From Tomocerus qinae (Eukaryota > Arthropoda > Collembola > Entomobryomorpha > Tomoceridae), in assembly GCA_020055645.1 (NCBI GenBank), contig CM034546.1, positions 128,113,875 to 128,177,874 of the forward strand: 64,000 bases of DNA. Reading direction: 5' to 3'. This document shows positions 10,992 through 21,961 of this stretch, piece after piece. The translations under genes and the position numbers were made by a program. How positions within the stretch are numbered: the stretch's first letter is position 1; each line of letters opens with the position of its first letter. The notes under the pieces are model-generated. The model did no database searches, was not told the DNA's origin, and saw only the letters and a list, made by a program, of their open reading frames with translations.

Positions 10992-11849
10992 ATGCTAGTA
11001 AAAAATTCAATGACGTATATGCAATCTCGATACTTTCAAGGAAATATGCAGGATGCCACAGCAAACAGAAAATCAGTTATAAATCCATTGGCCAAATTAT
11101 CCATTCCTTCATTTCAACTTATGCCAGCTCAATCATTGAATCGATTTACCGATTTGAAGAAAAGTTTAGCGTTACAATTGCAAACAGAGGCAAATTACGG
11201 ATCAGAATTAATTTGCGAACTTTTAATACTGAGAAACTACAGTGCAATTTATGACGAACTTCTTCCAAAAGTTACGCCTCAGGATAATATGACTGAACTC
11301 ATCAATCACTTCTTTGCCGTAACTTTCATTAAAGCACAAATAGAATTTGTTAAAAGATTCAACATCAAATGTCTTGATTGGGCAGACAAGAAAACATGCA
11401 AAATTCGACATATTGAACCTGCTTGGAGAAAAACAGATGTCCCGTCACCACCAACTACTGCATACAATAAATACTCGGATAAAATAGTAATCAGAATTGA
11501 ACAAAGCCAGGAGGATTTCTCAAGCAAAGCTGTAGTTTCGAGTTATGAGCAATTTCTTCAAAATACTGACATCGACGTACTTAAAATGCAGATTAAAAGC
11601 CAAGAAAGAAACTCTACTAAATATCACAAATCTTCAATACAGAAACCCACAAATATGAATGAAATCGGACGTAAGCCATTTTACAAAGCAAGAAGACGGT
11701 TTTCCAAAATTTCCGAAAACATACCACCTCATCGATCTAACGAATCATCACGTGCGTTAATTAGTTTTTCCTCTCCGAAAGACAAACAGCAAGTAGATGT
11801 TGAGTTGAAGAATCCAACCATTTCAGACCTACTCAACAGAATCAAATAG
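10992..11849 (+). pseudogene. ORF1 fragment of Penelope-like copy 1
   Basis: This open frame corresponds to the last 285 residues of the 414-residue ORF1 in copy 2 and appears identical to it. The N-terminal 129 residues and the natural start are missing because the element is 5'-truncated. It ends at the same TAG as in copy 2. Confidence 0.8.
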
Positions 11850-11921
11850 GACGATGCCATCAGTGAAGAATCAACACGACCAAGGATAATCAAAAGGCCT
11901 CGTAACCGACGTTTTGTTAAT

Positions 11922-13885
11922 ATGACGAAATATTTTAAGATTGAGGGACCAATTAGCAAAAAACGTAACGCAAAATTATTTAAATTATTTAACACACTTA
12001 AACTTAATCCGGATACAATTCACGATTTAACCATAGATAAAAGTATGCCAGTGAAATACAAATACATACTTTCTTTAGGTTTAAAATTTTGCGTTCCAAC
12101 TCATCCTAACTTTAGTAAACTGGAAGACTGTATCATTGAAAGTATTAGGAAAATAGCTTGGCAAATATACTTTAAGGCAAACGACTCATCTAAAAATATA
12201 TCTGATTATGACCGCTGGACTTTTAAAATTAAAAAACAAAATCGGACATTATCTACTAACCCTTTAAGTCACTGTAAGGACGAAAATATAATATTTTCTA
12301 ATGAATATATAGTACAGAACATTATTAATATAATTAAATCTAAAACCCATTTTGCCCCAATAATAAACAATTCTCTCTTAAAAGAAATTAAAGAATATTG
12401 TAAAAATAATAATTTAGTAATATCTGAATCTGACAAATCTGCAGGAATATGTATAATGAATAAGGAACAATACGATAAGGAAGTATATAATCAACTTTCG
12501 GATTTAAATACCTACTATCCTTCCACATTAGTACAGTATTTAAGATCTTTTGACGACTTTCTAGACAAGCTCAAATATTTTGAAAAAATCTAGTAATTAA
12601 AAGTAAACTATCAGATTTGATTCCTAAAACCTGTGAAGCGACTAACTTTTATATACTACCTAAAATTCATAAAGTTAAAGATATTAATGTATTTCCGCCT
12701 GGACGTCCAATTTCCAGTACCATCAGAACTTACAATAAGCCAATAAGTCAACTTTTGGACACTTTCTTAAAACCTATTATGCTATTTATTCCTGATGTAC
12801 TGTTAGATTCAGCACACCTTCTAATATTATTGAATAACCTGAAATTAGATCCTAAAGAAAAATATACTTTGGTGACTATAGATGTAGTTTCGTTATATAC
12901 TAATTTAATAACTAGCTATTGTAAGAAACATTGTTGTGAATATTATAGCAAATATAAGGATTATGTGACACTACCATTTGAATTAACAGTAAATCAACTA
13001 AAGACCTTGTTAGACTTAAGTTTAGATTATAATTATTTAAAATACGAAAATAATTATTATTTTCAATGGCGTGGTATTCAAATGGGTGGAGCAGCATCCT
13101 GTACAATTGCAAACATATCTGTATATGAGGAGCTACGTACTATTTTATGTAATACGCCGGAGATAATATTTAACAAAAAGACTATTGGATGATTTATTTT
13201 TAATTGTTAAAAGTTCAGAAATCTCCAATATAGCGGAATGGCTGGACAAAAAATTTTCACATAAATATTTAAAGTTCACTATGACACATAGCGAAGGATC
13301 TGTAACTTTTCTAGATTTAAATATTATTCTTAATCCTGATAATACTTTTACCAGTAAGTTATACACAAAACCTATGTCAAAACATTTGCCATTACATTAT
13401 TACAGTAATCATCCCATTCATTTGAAAATTCTCTTCCTTACTCTAAAGGTATAAGAGTTATAAGGACCTGTTCACTAAGAGAAGATAGAATTAATGAATT
13501 AAAAATATTATTTGATAAATTTAAGAAAAGATGTTACCCTAATAATGTCCTAATGGTAGCAATGGAAAAATTAGTGGAAGTGGATCGTAACGACCTATTA
13601 GTACCTAAAGGGAAGTTATTACGAAAAGTTCTGAGTATAACAAATCCTGATATCATGTTACAATCGTATACCAATATAAAACCTAGTGATAAATTGAGTC
13701 AATCTACTTTCCTAGTATTTCCATTCTACAATTGCATAAAAAATTTTGGTGACATTATTTTAAATAATATGCGTGACGAACTGAAAAAATGTAATTCGGA
13801 TAAATACAAGAAATACATAGATTGTACATACATATGTATGTCATATAGGAAAGCAAACAGTCTTAGCATGTATACTAAATACTAA
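11922..13885 (+). pseudogene. RT ORF of Penelope-like copy 1, three frameshifts
   Basis: Equivalent to the intact 654-residue RT of copy 2. The frame is lost by one A missing from an A-run near 12587, one extra A in an A-run near 13179, and one A missing near 13427; a substitution lies close by at about 13446. Elsewhere the copies agree almost base for base. All three indels are in homopolymers, so sequencing error is a serious alternative to genuine decay. Confidence 0.8.
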
Positions 13886-14299
13886 CCCATGATGCTGTCA
13901 GTATGTACACTAAAGTTAGTGATAACAATAATCTGTAAAACATCAGCGAAAATTTAAACTTTCATCTCACTCATTCGGCCTAACAACATTGGATTCTTAC
14001 CATATTTTCCTTCAAAATTAATAATTCGAATTTTTTGATATATATTATTCTTTCAAATTCATGCTGTCGTTCTTAAAAGGTAATCATAAAAATATTTCTA
14101 GTATAACAATACACATCTTCACTGTTGGCATAAAAACATCCTTATAGTATGAAATTATAATTTATAATCGTTGTTTGTAATCAGATTTTTGACTATATTG
14201 TAAAATAGTACTTAATTTAATTTATTTTGTTCACAGCTTGATAAAGATTTATCGAAACCTGGTTGCTTTGATGAACAAAAATAAAACAATAATTGGATT

Positions 14300-14346
14300 A
14301 CATGGGTTCGAGTTGAAATTATTTTCTTCATAGAAGGATTTTGCCC
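14300..14346 (+). repeat. 47-bp Penelope tail repeat, copy b
   Basis: The middle copy of the tail, at the junction between the two elements; it ends copy 1 and immediately precedes the 5' end of copy 2. Confidence 0.85.
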
Positions 14347-14398
14347 ACATGCTATATTCTTCAGCTCACCTGGTCTTCATAGATCCCCACGTATACCA

Positions 14399-15643
14399 AT
14401 GTCTACATCACACAGCGCAGCTGTTCTTGAAGATCTATTCAATAATAGCCAAGATTTTGATTACGACGACAACGATCTAATTCCTGACTCACAACCCCTT
14501 CTTTTACCTCTCGGAAAAAGGAAAACAATGGCAAATTCAAATGAAAATACCAAAAAGCTACGATGGAACGGTTCTACTACTTCTTCAGAAATTCTAAATA
14601 CATTGGACTCAGAAAATATACTTATTGTTCATCGTTATATATCTAATTTGGAAGATCCTATCATTGCCGAATATTTGACTCATATCACTAAAGTTAAAAT
14701 ATGCCCAATTATGCCAGCGGAGACTGATTTGAAGACGGCGATGAACTTAGAAGTTTCTTATCACCTCAGTAAATCGACTCTGATCATGCTAGTAAAAAAT
14801 TCAATGACGTATATGCAATCTCGATACTTTCAAGGAAATATGCAGGATGCCACAGCAAACAGAAAATCAGTTATAAATCCATTGGCCAAATTATCCATTC
14901 CTTCATTTCAACTTATGCCAGCTCAATCATTGAATCGATTTACCGATTTGAAGAAAAGTTTAGCGTTACAATTGCAAACAGAGGCAAATTACGGATCAGA
15001 ATTAATTTGCGAACTTTTAATACTGAGAAACTACAGTGCAATTTATGACGAACTTCTTCCAAAAGTTACGCCTCAGGATAATATGACTGAACTCATCAAT
15101 CACTTCTTTGCCGTAACTTTCATTAAAGCACAAATAGAATTTGTTAAAAGATTCAACATCAAATGTCTTGATTGGGCAGACAAGAAAACATGCAAAATTC
15201 GACATATTGAACCTGCTTGGAGAAAAACAGATGTCCCGTCACCACCAACTACTGCATACAATAAATACTCGGATAAAATAGTAATCAGAATTGAACAAAG
15301 CCAGGAGGATTTCTCAAGCAAAGCTGTAGTTTCGAGTTATGAGCAATTTCTTCAAAATACTGACATCGACGTACTTAAAATGCAGATTAAAAGCCAAGAA
15401 AGAAACTCTACTAAATATCACAAATCTTCAATACAGAAACCCACAAATATGAATGAAATCGGACGTAAGCCATTTTACAAAGCAAGAAGACGGTTTTCCA
15501 AAATTTCCGAAAACATACCACCTCATCGATCTAACGAATCATCACGTGCGTTAATTAGTTTTTCCTCTCCGAAAGACAAACAGCAAGTAGATGTTGAGTT
15601 GAAGAATCCAACCATTTCAGACCTACTCAACAGAATCAAATAG
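14399..15643 (+). CDS. ORF1 protein of Penelope-like copy 2, function unknown
   Basis: 414 residues from an ATG 52 bases inside the element. I recognise no domain. The N-terminal 80 residues are acidic then basic (a DYDDNDLIPDSQ stretch, later KKLRWNG), the centre is predicted helical, and the C-terminal third is rich in Lys, Arg and Ser, which would suit nucleic-acid binding. It ends at TAG (15641-15643). The 24 codons after that stop are open in the same frame up to the RT start codon, so an ORF1-RT fusion by stop readthrough is possible. Confidence 0.75.
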   Translation: MSTSHSAAVLEDLFNNSQDFDYDDNDLIPDSQPLLLPLGKRKTMANSNENTKKLRWNGSTTSSEILNTLDSENILIVHRYISNLEDPIIAEYLTHITKVKICPIMPAETDLKTAMNLEVSYHLSKSTLIMLVKNSMTYMQSRYFQGNMQDATANRKSVINPLAKLSIPSFQLMPAQSLNRFTDLKKSLALQLQTEANYGSELICELLILRNYSAIYDELLPKVTPQDNMTELINHFFAVTFIKAQIEFVKRFNIKCLDWADKKTCKIRHIEPAWRKTDVPSPPTTAYNKYSDKIVIRIEQSQEDFSSKAVVSSYEQFLQNTDIDVLKMQIKSQERNSTKYHKSSIQKPTNMNEIGRKPFYKARRRFSKISENIPPHRSNESSRALISFSSPKDKQQVDVELKNPTISDLLNRIK

Positions 15644-15715
15644 GACGATGCCATCAGTGAAGAATCAACACGACCAAGGATAATCAAAAGGCCTCGTAAC
15701 CGACGTTTTGTTAAT

Positions 15716-17680
15716 ATGACGAAATATTTTAAGATTGAGGGACCAATTAGCAAAAAACGTAACGCAAAATTATTTAAATTATTTAACACACTTAAACTTA
15801 ATCCGGATACAATTCACGATTTAACCATAGATAAAAGTATGCCAGTGAAATACAAATACATACTTTCTTTAGGTTTAAAATTTTGCGTTCCAACTCATCC
15901 TAACTTTAGTAAACTGGAAGACTGTATCATTGAAAGTATTAGGAAAATAGCTTGGCAAATATACTTTAAGGCAAACGACTCATCTAAAAATATATCTGAT
16001 TATGACCGCTGGACTTTTAAAATTAAAAAACAAAATCGGACATTATCTACTAACCCTTTAAGTCACTGTAAGGACGAAAATATAATATTTTCTAATGAAT
16101 ATATAGTACAGAACATTATTAATATAATTAAATCTAAAACCCATTTTGCCCCAATAATAAACAATTCTCTCTTAAAAGAAATTAAAGAATATTGTAAAAA
16201 TAATAATTTAGTAATATCTGAATCTGACAAATCTGCAGGAATATGTATAATGAATAAGGAACAATACGATAAGGAAGTATATAATCAACTTTCGGATTTA
16301 AATACCTACTATCCTTCCACATTAGTACAGTATTTAAGATCTTTTGACGACTTTCTAGACAAGCTCAAATATTTTGAAAAAAATCTAGTAATTAAAAGTA
16401 AACTATCAGATTTGATTCCTAAAACCTGTGAAGCGACTAACTTTTATATACTACCTAAAATTCATAAAGTTAAAGATATTAATGTATTTCCGCCTGGACG
16501 TCCAATTTCCAGTACCATCAGAACTTACAATAAGCCAATAAGTCAACTTTTGGACACTTTCTTAAAACCTATTATGCTATTTATTCCTGATGTACTGTTA
16601 GATTCAGCACACCTTCTAATATTATTGAATAACCTGAAATTAGATCCTAAAGAAAAATATACTTTGGTGACTATAGATGTAGTTTCGTTATATACTAATT
16701 TAATAACTAGCTATTGTAAGAAACATTGTTGTGAATATTATAGCAAATATAAGGATTATGTGACACTACCATTTGAATTAACAGTAAATCAACTAAAGAC
16801 CTTGTTAGACTTAAGTTTAGATTATAATTATTTAAAATACGAAAATAATTATTATTTTCAATGGCGTGGTATTCAAATGGGTGGAGCAGCATCCTGTACA
16901 ATTGCAAACATATCTGTATATGAGGAGCTACGTACTATTTTATGTAATACGCCGGAGATAATATTTAACAAAAGACTATTGGATGATTTATTTTTAATTG
17001 TTAAAAGTTCAGAAATCTCCAATATAGCGGAATGGCTGGACAAAAAATTTTCACATAAATATTTAAAGTTCACTATGACACATAGCGAAGGATCTGTAAC
17101 TTTTCTAGATTTAAATATTATTCTTAATCCTGATAATACTTTTACCAGTAAGTTATACACAAAACCTATGTCAAAACATTTGCCATTACATTATTACAGT
17201 AATCATCCCATTCATTTGAAAAATTCTCTTCCTTACTCTCAAGGTATAAGAGTTATAAGGACCTGTTCACTAAGAGAAGATAGAATTAATGAATTAAAAA
17301 TATTATTTGATAAATTTAAGAAAAGATGTTACCCTAATAATGTCCTAATGGTAGCAATGGAAAAATTAGTGGAAGTGGATCGTAACGACCTATTAGTACC
17401 TAAAGGGAAGTTATTACGAAAAGTTCTGAGTATAACAAATCCTGATATCATGTTACAATCGTATACCAATATAAAACCTAGTGATAAATTGAGTCAATCT
17501 ACTTTCCTAGTATTTCCATTCTACAATTGCATAAAAAATTTTGGTGACATTATTTTAAATAATATGCGTGACGAACTGAAAAAATGTAATTCGGATAAAT
17601 ACAAGAAATACATAGATTGTACATACATATGTATGTCATATAGGAAAGCAAACAGTCTTAGCATGTATACTAAATACTAA
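15716..17680 (+). CDS. Reverse transcriptase of Penelope-like copy 2
   Basis: 654 residues. Seen in order: a SDKSAGICIMN block near 175-190; FYILPKIHK near 245; GRPISSTIRTYNKP near 263; motif A TIDVVSLYTN near 320; motif B QMGGAASCTIAN near 390; catalytic motif C LDDLF near 420; a FLDLNI block; and the thumb signature HYYSNHPIHLKNSL. This order is the Penelope-like pattern, as distinct from LINE or LTR reverse transcriptases. About 150 residues follow the thumb, without the Cys-rich YVGxT-type GIY-YIG motif. Endonuclease-free members are known to prime from exposed DNA ends. The protein would copy the element's RNA in the nucleus. Confidence 0.88.
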   Translation: MTKYFKIEGPISKKRNAKLFKLFNTLKLNPDTIHDLTIDKSMPVKYKYILSLGLKFCVPTHPNFSKLEDCIIESIRKIAWQIYFKANDSSKNISDYDRWTFKIKKQNRTLSTNPLSHCKDENIIFSNEYIVQNIINIIKSKTHFAPIINNSLLKEIKEYCKNNNLVISESDKSAGICIMNKEQYDKEVYNQLSDLNTYYPSTLVQYLRSFDDFLDKLKYFEKNLVIKSKLSDLIPKTCEATNFYILPKIHKVKDINVFPPGRPISSTIRTYNKPISQLLDTFLKPIMLFIPDVLLDSAHLLILLNNLKLDPKEKYTLVTIDVVSLYTNLITSYCKKHCCEYYSKYKDYVTLPFELTVNQLKTLLDLSLDYNYLKYENNYYFQWRGIQMGGAASCTIANISVYEELRTILCNTPEIIFNKRLLDDLFLIVKSSEISNIAEWLDKKFSHKYLKFTMTHSEGSVTFLDLNIILNPDNTFTSKLYTKPMSKHLPLHYYSNHPIHLKNSLPYSQGIRVIRTCSLREDRINELKILFDKFKKRCYPNNVLMVAMEKLVEVDRNDLLVPKGKLLRKVLSITNPDIMLQSYTNIKPSDKLSQSTFLVFPFYNCIKNFGDIILNNMRDELKKCNSDKYKKYIDCTYICMSYRKANSLSMYTKY

Positions 17681-18024
17681 CCCATGATGCTGTCAGTATG
17701 TACACTAAAGTTAGTGATAACAATAATCTGTAAAACATCAGCGAAAATTTAAACTTTCATCTCACTCATTCGGCCTAACAACATTGGATTCTTACCATAT
17801 TTTCCTTCAAAATTAATAATTCGAATTTTTTGATATATATTATTCTTTCAAATTCATGCTGTCGTTCTTAAAAGGTAATCATAAAAATATTTCTAGTATA
17901 ACAATACACATCTTCACTGTTGGCATAAAAACATCCTTATAGTATGAAATTATAATTTATAATCGTTGTTTGTAATCAGATTTTTGACTATATTGTAAAA
18001 TAGTACTTAATTTAATTTATTTTG

Positions 18025-18060
18025 TTCACAGCTTGATAAAGATTTATCGAAACCTGGTTG
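18025..18060 (+). other. Small perfect hairpin at the Penelope 3' end
   Basis: GATAAA-GA-TTTATC forms a six-base-pair stem with a two-base loop, preceded by CTT and followed by GAAAC. The same lies in copy 1 about 3.8 kb upstream. Penelope-like elements often carry hammerhead ribozymes near their ends, and the flanking GAAA resembles part of that core, but the CUGANGA half does not match. I treat it as a hairpin of unknown role. Confidence 0.4.
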
Positions 18061-18094
18061 CTTTGATGAACAAAAATAAAACAATAATTGGATT

Positions 18095-18141
18095 ACATGG
18101 GTTCGAGTTGAAATTATTTTCTTCATAGAAGGATTTTGCCC
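18095..18141 (+). repeat. 47-bp Penelope tail repeat, copy c
   Basis: The third copy of the tail, ending copy 2. The next base (18142) begins the duplicated receptor flank that matches 7110 onward. Confidence 0.85.
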
Positions 18142-18204
18142 TCATTAGAATTATTATACTCAAAAAACTTGTTCCAAAATTATCTCCATACTAATACTGT
18201 GAAA

Positions 18205-19486
18205 ATGCTAACAAAACTGACAATCAAGGCTTTAGAAAACTGTTGCACTGTAATCCATCGTCTTAAACTGTTCCCCTTGGAATTTGATTCTCAAACAAAG
18301 ACACTAATCTACAGTGACTCAAAATTTAAATTATACAATTGCATCCATTTTACGTGTGCGTTTGTGTATTGTTTCTTAGTGAATACGATAATTTTGCTCA
18401 AAAATTTATTTCAACCAGACCCTGCAATAAATGTTCGTATAATAATATTTTTTATTGTGTTCGACTTGATTTTGTGCTTGGGATTATCGTTTTCGTATTT
18501 CATTTTGTTTAACCTGAAATATGCTGTCAACGTTGCTAATGCATACCTCAAGATGGACTCCTTGTTTGAAAGTAATTTGAAATGTTAATTTAATTATACA
18601 AATAGGATTGGAATATAAGAATCTTCATAATAAATTATATTACAAATGCTTTTCAGGGTCTTTCCCTAAATGGAAAAAGGAAAGTCAGATTGACACAGTT
18701 GGAATCTTTCTTTGCGGGATGTTGCTCATTTTTCCATTGGTTCAGATTACATTCGGAGCACTCTGCATTTATCACACTGAGAATCCGGTTTACATTATCT
18801 GGAATTACATTCTTCCTAAATTTCTAGCAGAAAATCCATTATTGCTGATTTGGCTATTCTTCGCCATGAGTTCGTTATTGGGATTTGGGCTGTATACATT
18901 ACTGCTTGCCACAATTGTCTCTGTGATCTACTTGAACATTACTGATGATTGGATGTATTTCACATCGACTTATATTCCTAATGCCTTAGCTACAAATCCG
19001 TCGTACTTTGCTTCAAGACCTAAACTGCTTCCGAAGATACGTCCACTAATGAGGAAAATGGTCACAATGATGCGTTTAGTAAATATTTATTTCAACCAGA
19101 TAATTTATGTTGTAGATCCACTCCTTCTGGGCATTGTTCTCGTTCTCCACATTATATCTTGCTTTGCTATGGTTAATTTGTTTGGGGCTTTCAAAATGCC
19201 TTTCTACCTTCTATTCCCCTTTGTAAATATGTTGCTTTTTGTTATGGAAATCATTTTATTTCGCACTTCTGCCCGAGTTATTGATCTATCCCAAGAATTC
19301 TCTCTCCAGTGGCAGAGGCAGGTCCATGGAGATTTGTTCATGAGAAAATGGCTGAAAGGACATCGCCATTTAAGAATTGAAATTGGGCCATTTTTTATGA
19401 TTACTAAATTTACAATAGTTACCTTTATGTCTTTACTTATCGGCCATACCATTAATCTTATTTTAGGAATCAATTGCAATGTGTAA
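18205..19486 (+). CDS. Receptor 3: GR-like receptor (subfamily 1), duplicate of receptor 1
   Basis: Exons 18205-18571 and 18657-19486, 85-bp phase-1 intron, 398 residues identical to receptor 1. The DNA shows no difference I can find up to about 19320; from there synonymous changes appear and cluster in the last 50 coding bases, and the 3' flank is clearly diverged. Only 63 bases of the original 5' flank remain before the Penelope tail, so its native promoter is probably gone and expression may be altered. Alternatively the whole junction is an assembly artefact. Confidence 0.8.
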
Positions 19487-20470
19487 CTTGACATGATATT
19501 TGATATTAACCGCATCAATTTATATGATTTGATTGGTGGTAATAATATGTTATGTAATATACACTATATAATTTGCCTTGTATCTGTGATATGGATGATG
19601 TGAAATGTCTACGAATAAACAAATTTTAAATTATAAACAATACGAGGTTTCTTATTTATTATGGAACATCCGTATGCATTAACTATAATCTTTACAACAG
19701 TTGTGGTACAGATTACAGTGCTATTACCAATATTACAGAGAATTCTAGTAATTAATTGATACTAAACAGCAATTAATGGTTTCCATTTGGGATAAATTAG
19801 AATTTAGAATATAATTTACATTTGCAACTAATATCTACCTCCTCTATCTGTATGTCCTATATATGCCAAGCATTAAATTGTACCTGTATGTAGCATAAAA
19901 TAAACTTTTGTACTATATACCCTATAAGAATTAATATTACTTAATTGAACAGATGTTATCCTCATTTAATACTCTAAATTCAAATAGCTCTTCTTTATAA
20001 CATTGACCACAATTTATTTATCATATAATCTGCAAAAATAATTTTGTTTATTCTAAGTTGCTTGTTTCTCTAAATTATTTTTTAGGGTTGGCAGTAAATA
20101 AATGTAAAAGCTACATGACTTCCTAGAAAATAATTTTGCAAGTAAACTTTGACTTGTAAGTAGAGAATTCAATTTAAATATAAATTGCTTAAATAGTATT
20201 TCAAATTCCTCTTAATCTCTCAAACTATCCTATTATATGCTATAAATTATAATTAACTATCTGCTTAAAACTCGGAAGCCATTATTACTTTATCCTTACT
20301 TACATAGTTGAGCGTACTGCTCAAACCAACAAAAAACAAATGTACGAATAAAAATATATTCTCAAACAGTTTCTGATCCAAGTTGAGCTTTTTCTTTTTG
20401 CATTTGTCCCTATAAACCCTTCTACAACCTATATATAAATAGCTACATTTAAATATCACTTTTTCTTTTT
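19487..20470. other. Spacer between receptors 3 and 4
   Basis: Non-coding and homologous to 8455-9454, with scattered substitutions and indels. It contains GATCCAAGTTGAGC at about 20375-20388. No gene is seen. Confidence 0.6.
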
Positions 20471-20478
20471 AAGTCAGT
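20431..20478 (+). promoter_or_regulatory. Candidate core promoter of receptor 4
   Basis: The TATAAATA block near 20434 and initiator TCAGT at 20474-20478 match the receptor 2 promoter, with a small insertion between them. The predicted start site lies about 170 bp before the ATG. Confidence 0.45.
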
Positions 20479-20646
20479 CAGTAAGTCAGTACTAAAGCAA
20501 AATCCTTCCTACAAAGACTCTTAACTACAGCATAAATATAAGTCTAAATCATAGTGTGAAACCTGTCTTAATAAGTATAAACCCGTGTCATAAAAAAATT
20601 CCGATTTTAATCCAAGTTGAGCATTTTTTATTTAACAACTGTGAAA

Positions 20647-21961
20647 ATGTTGCCAAGACTAACAATGGCAGCTTTGGATAACTGCTGCACCGTGATTCAT
20701 CACCTTAAACTTTTCCCTTTGGAATTCAATCGGAAAACAACAACTCTAAAATACAGTGACTCGAAACTGAAATTATTTAGTGCCGTGATGTTTACTTGCA
20801 TCAACTGGGGAGGGGTGATACTTTACACGGGAATTTTACTCAAAAATTTATATCAGCCCGATCCTACGATGAACGTTCGGCGAATAATATTTTTAATTAT
20901 GTTCGACTTGGTTTTGTTTTTAGCCGCAGTACTATCATATTTCGTTTTGTTCAAACTGAAAGGTGCAATATCTGCCTTTAACGCGTACATCCGGGTTGAT
21001 TCTATATTTGAAAGTAAAATAACTCATCAAATTAATTGTTAAATCTAAAGTACTGCTACTATAAATAAATTAAATTCTACAAATATATAAGTAAAAATTA
21101 TTGCTTTCTCATATTTAAAAAAATTTTAAGATAATAATTTGACTGTTTTCAGAAACTTTCCCTAGATGGAGAAAGGAGAGAAAGTTTGATGTTGTTGGAC
21201 TGCTTCTTTGTGCATTGGAGCCCATTTTGCCGATTTTTAAGATTGTTACGAGCACACTATGTGTATATCACCCTGACAATCCTGTATATATTATAGTTCA
21301 TTATGTTCTCCCTACTAGTGTAGCCGATCATCCTTTAATGAAGCTGAGCGTTTTCATTTTCATCTTTTTTATAGCATCTTTTGTTTTATATGCATCATTA
21401 TCAGGACTGATTGTCTCTATAGGCTATGTTACCGTTACAAAAGATTGGTTGTATTTCATATCAACCTTTATTCCCAATGCTAATGACACGTACTACGCCT
21501 TAAGACCCGCACTACGTAGAAATATAAAACCTCTGATGCGCAAAACATTTACAATGTTGCGCTTGGTAAATATTTATTTCAACCAAATGATTCCCGACGT
21601 AGCCGCAATCATCATGGGGATTATTCTTGCTATTCACGTAATTTCGGGATTCGCCATGATTTGTTTGTTAGATATTATTGGAATGCCCTACTATCTCCTA
21701 TTCCCATGCTTAAATATCATCTTTTTTGTAGCAGAAATTATTTTATTTAACGCTTCTGCTCAAATTCTTCGTTTATCTCATCAGTTCTCCCACCAATGGA
21801 ACATCAAAGGAGATATGTACATGAGAAAATGGCTAAAGGGTCGACGCCACTTAAGAATTGAAGTCGGATCATTTTTCATCCTTGGTAGGTCAACGCTATT
21901 GACCTTTATGTCTTTACTTATCGCCCACACCATCAACCTTATTTTAGGCATTAACTTATAA
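20647..21961 (+). CDS. Receptor 4: GR-like receptor (subfamily 2)
   Basis: Exons 20647-21013 and 21153-21961, 139-bp phase-1 intron, 391 residues. It is the intact counterpart of receptor 2 and shows what that gene's natural C-terminus should be (HTINLILGINL then stop). The membrane topology is as in receptor 1. Differences from receptor 2 include the end of exon 1 (KLKGAIS versus ELKDAIT) and Ser for Pro in the VGSFF motif before span 7. ATCCAAGTTGAGC is at 20610-20622, 37 bp before the start. Confidence 0.88.

Larger units (their letters stand above)
10969..14346 (+). mobile_element. Penelope-like retroelement, copy 1 (5'-truncated)
   Basis: Nearly identical to copy 2 from the base equivalent to 14763 onward, so about 416 bases of the 5' end are missing. 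It carries a truncated ORF1 and an RT frame broken by three single-base indels. It ends with the 47-bp tail at 14300-14346, which leads directly into the full-length copy 2. Head-to-tail partial tandems with one 5'-truncated member are the usual arrangement for this class. Confidence 0.85.
14347..18141 (+). mobile_element. Penelope-like retroelement, copy 2 (apparently full length, 3.8 kb)
   Basis: A two-ORF element without long terminal repeats other than the 47-bp tail at 14300-14346 and 18095-18141. ORF1 and the RT frame are intact and in the same frame, separated by one TAG. The RT resembles Penelope-like elements, with the downstream thumb signature of the family. No GIY-YIG endonuclease is visible after the RT, so it looks endonuclease-deficient. 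After the RT stop come about 400 non-coding bases including a perfect small hairpin near 18035. The element sits exactly between receptor 2 and receptor 3. Confidence 0.85.

Noticed and set aside
14300-14346. tRNA-derived SINE suggested by a B-box-like GGTTCGAGTT in the 47-bp tail
   Set aside because: No A box or tRNA fold is present, and the repeat is fully explained as the Penelope tail.
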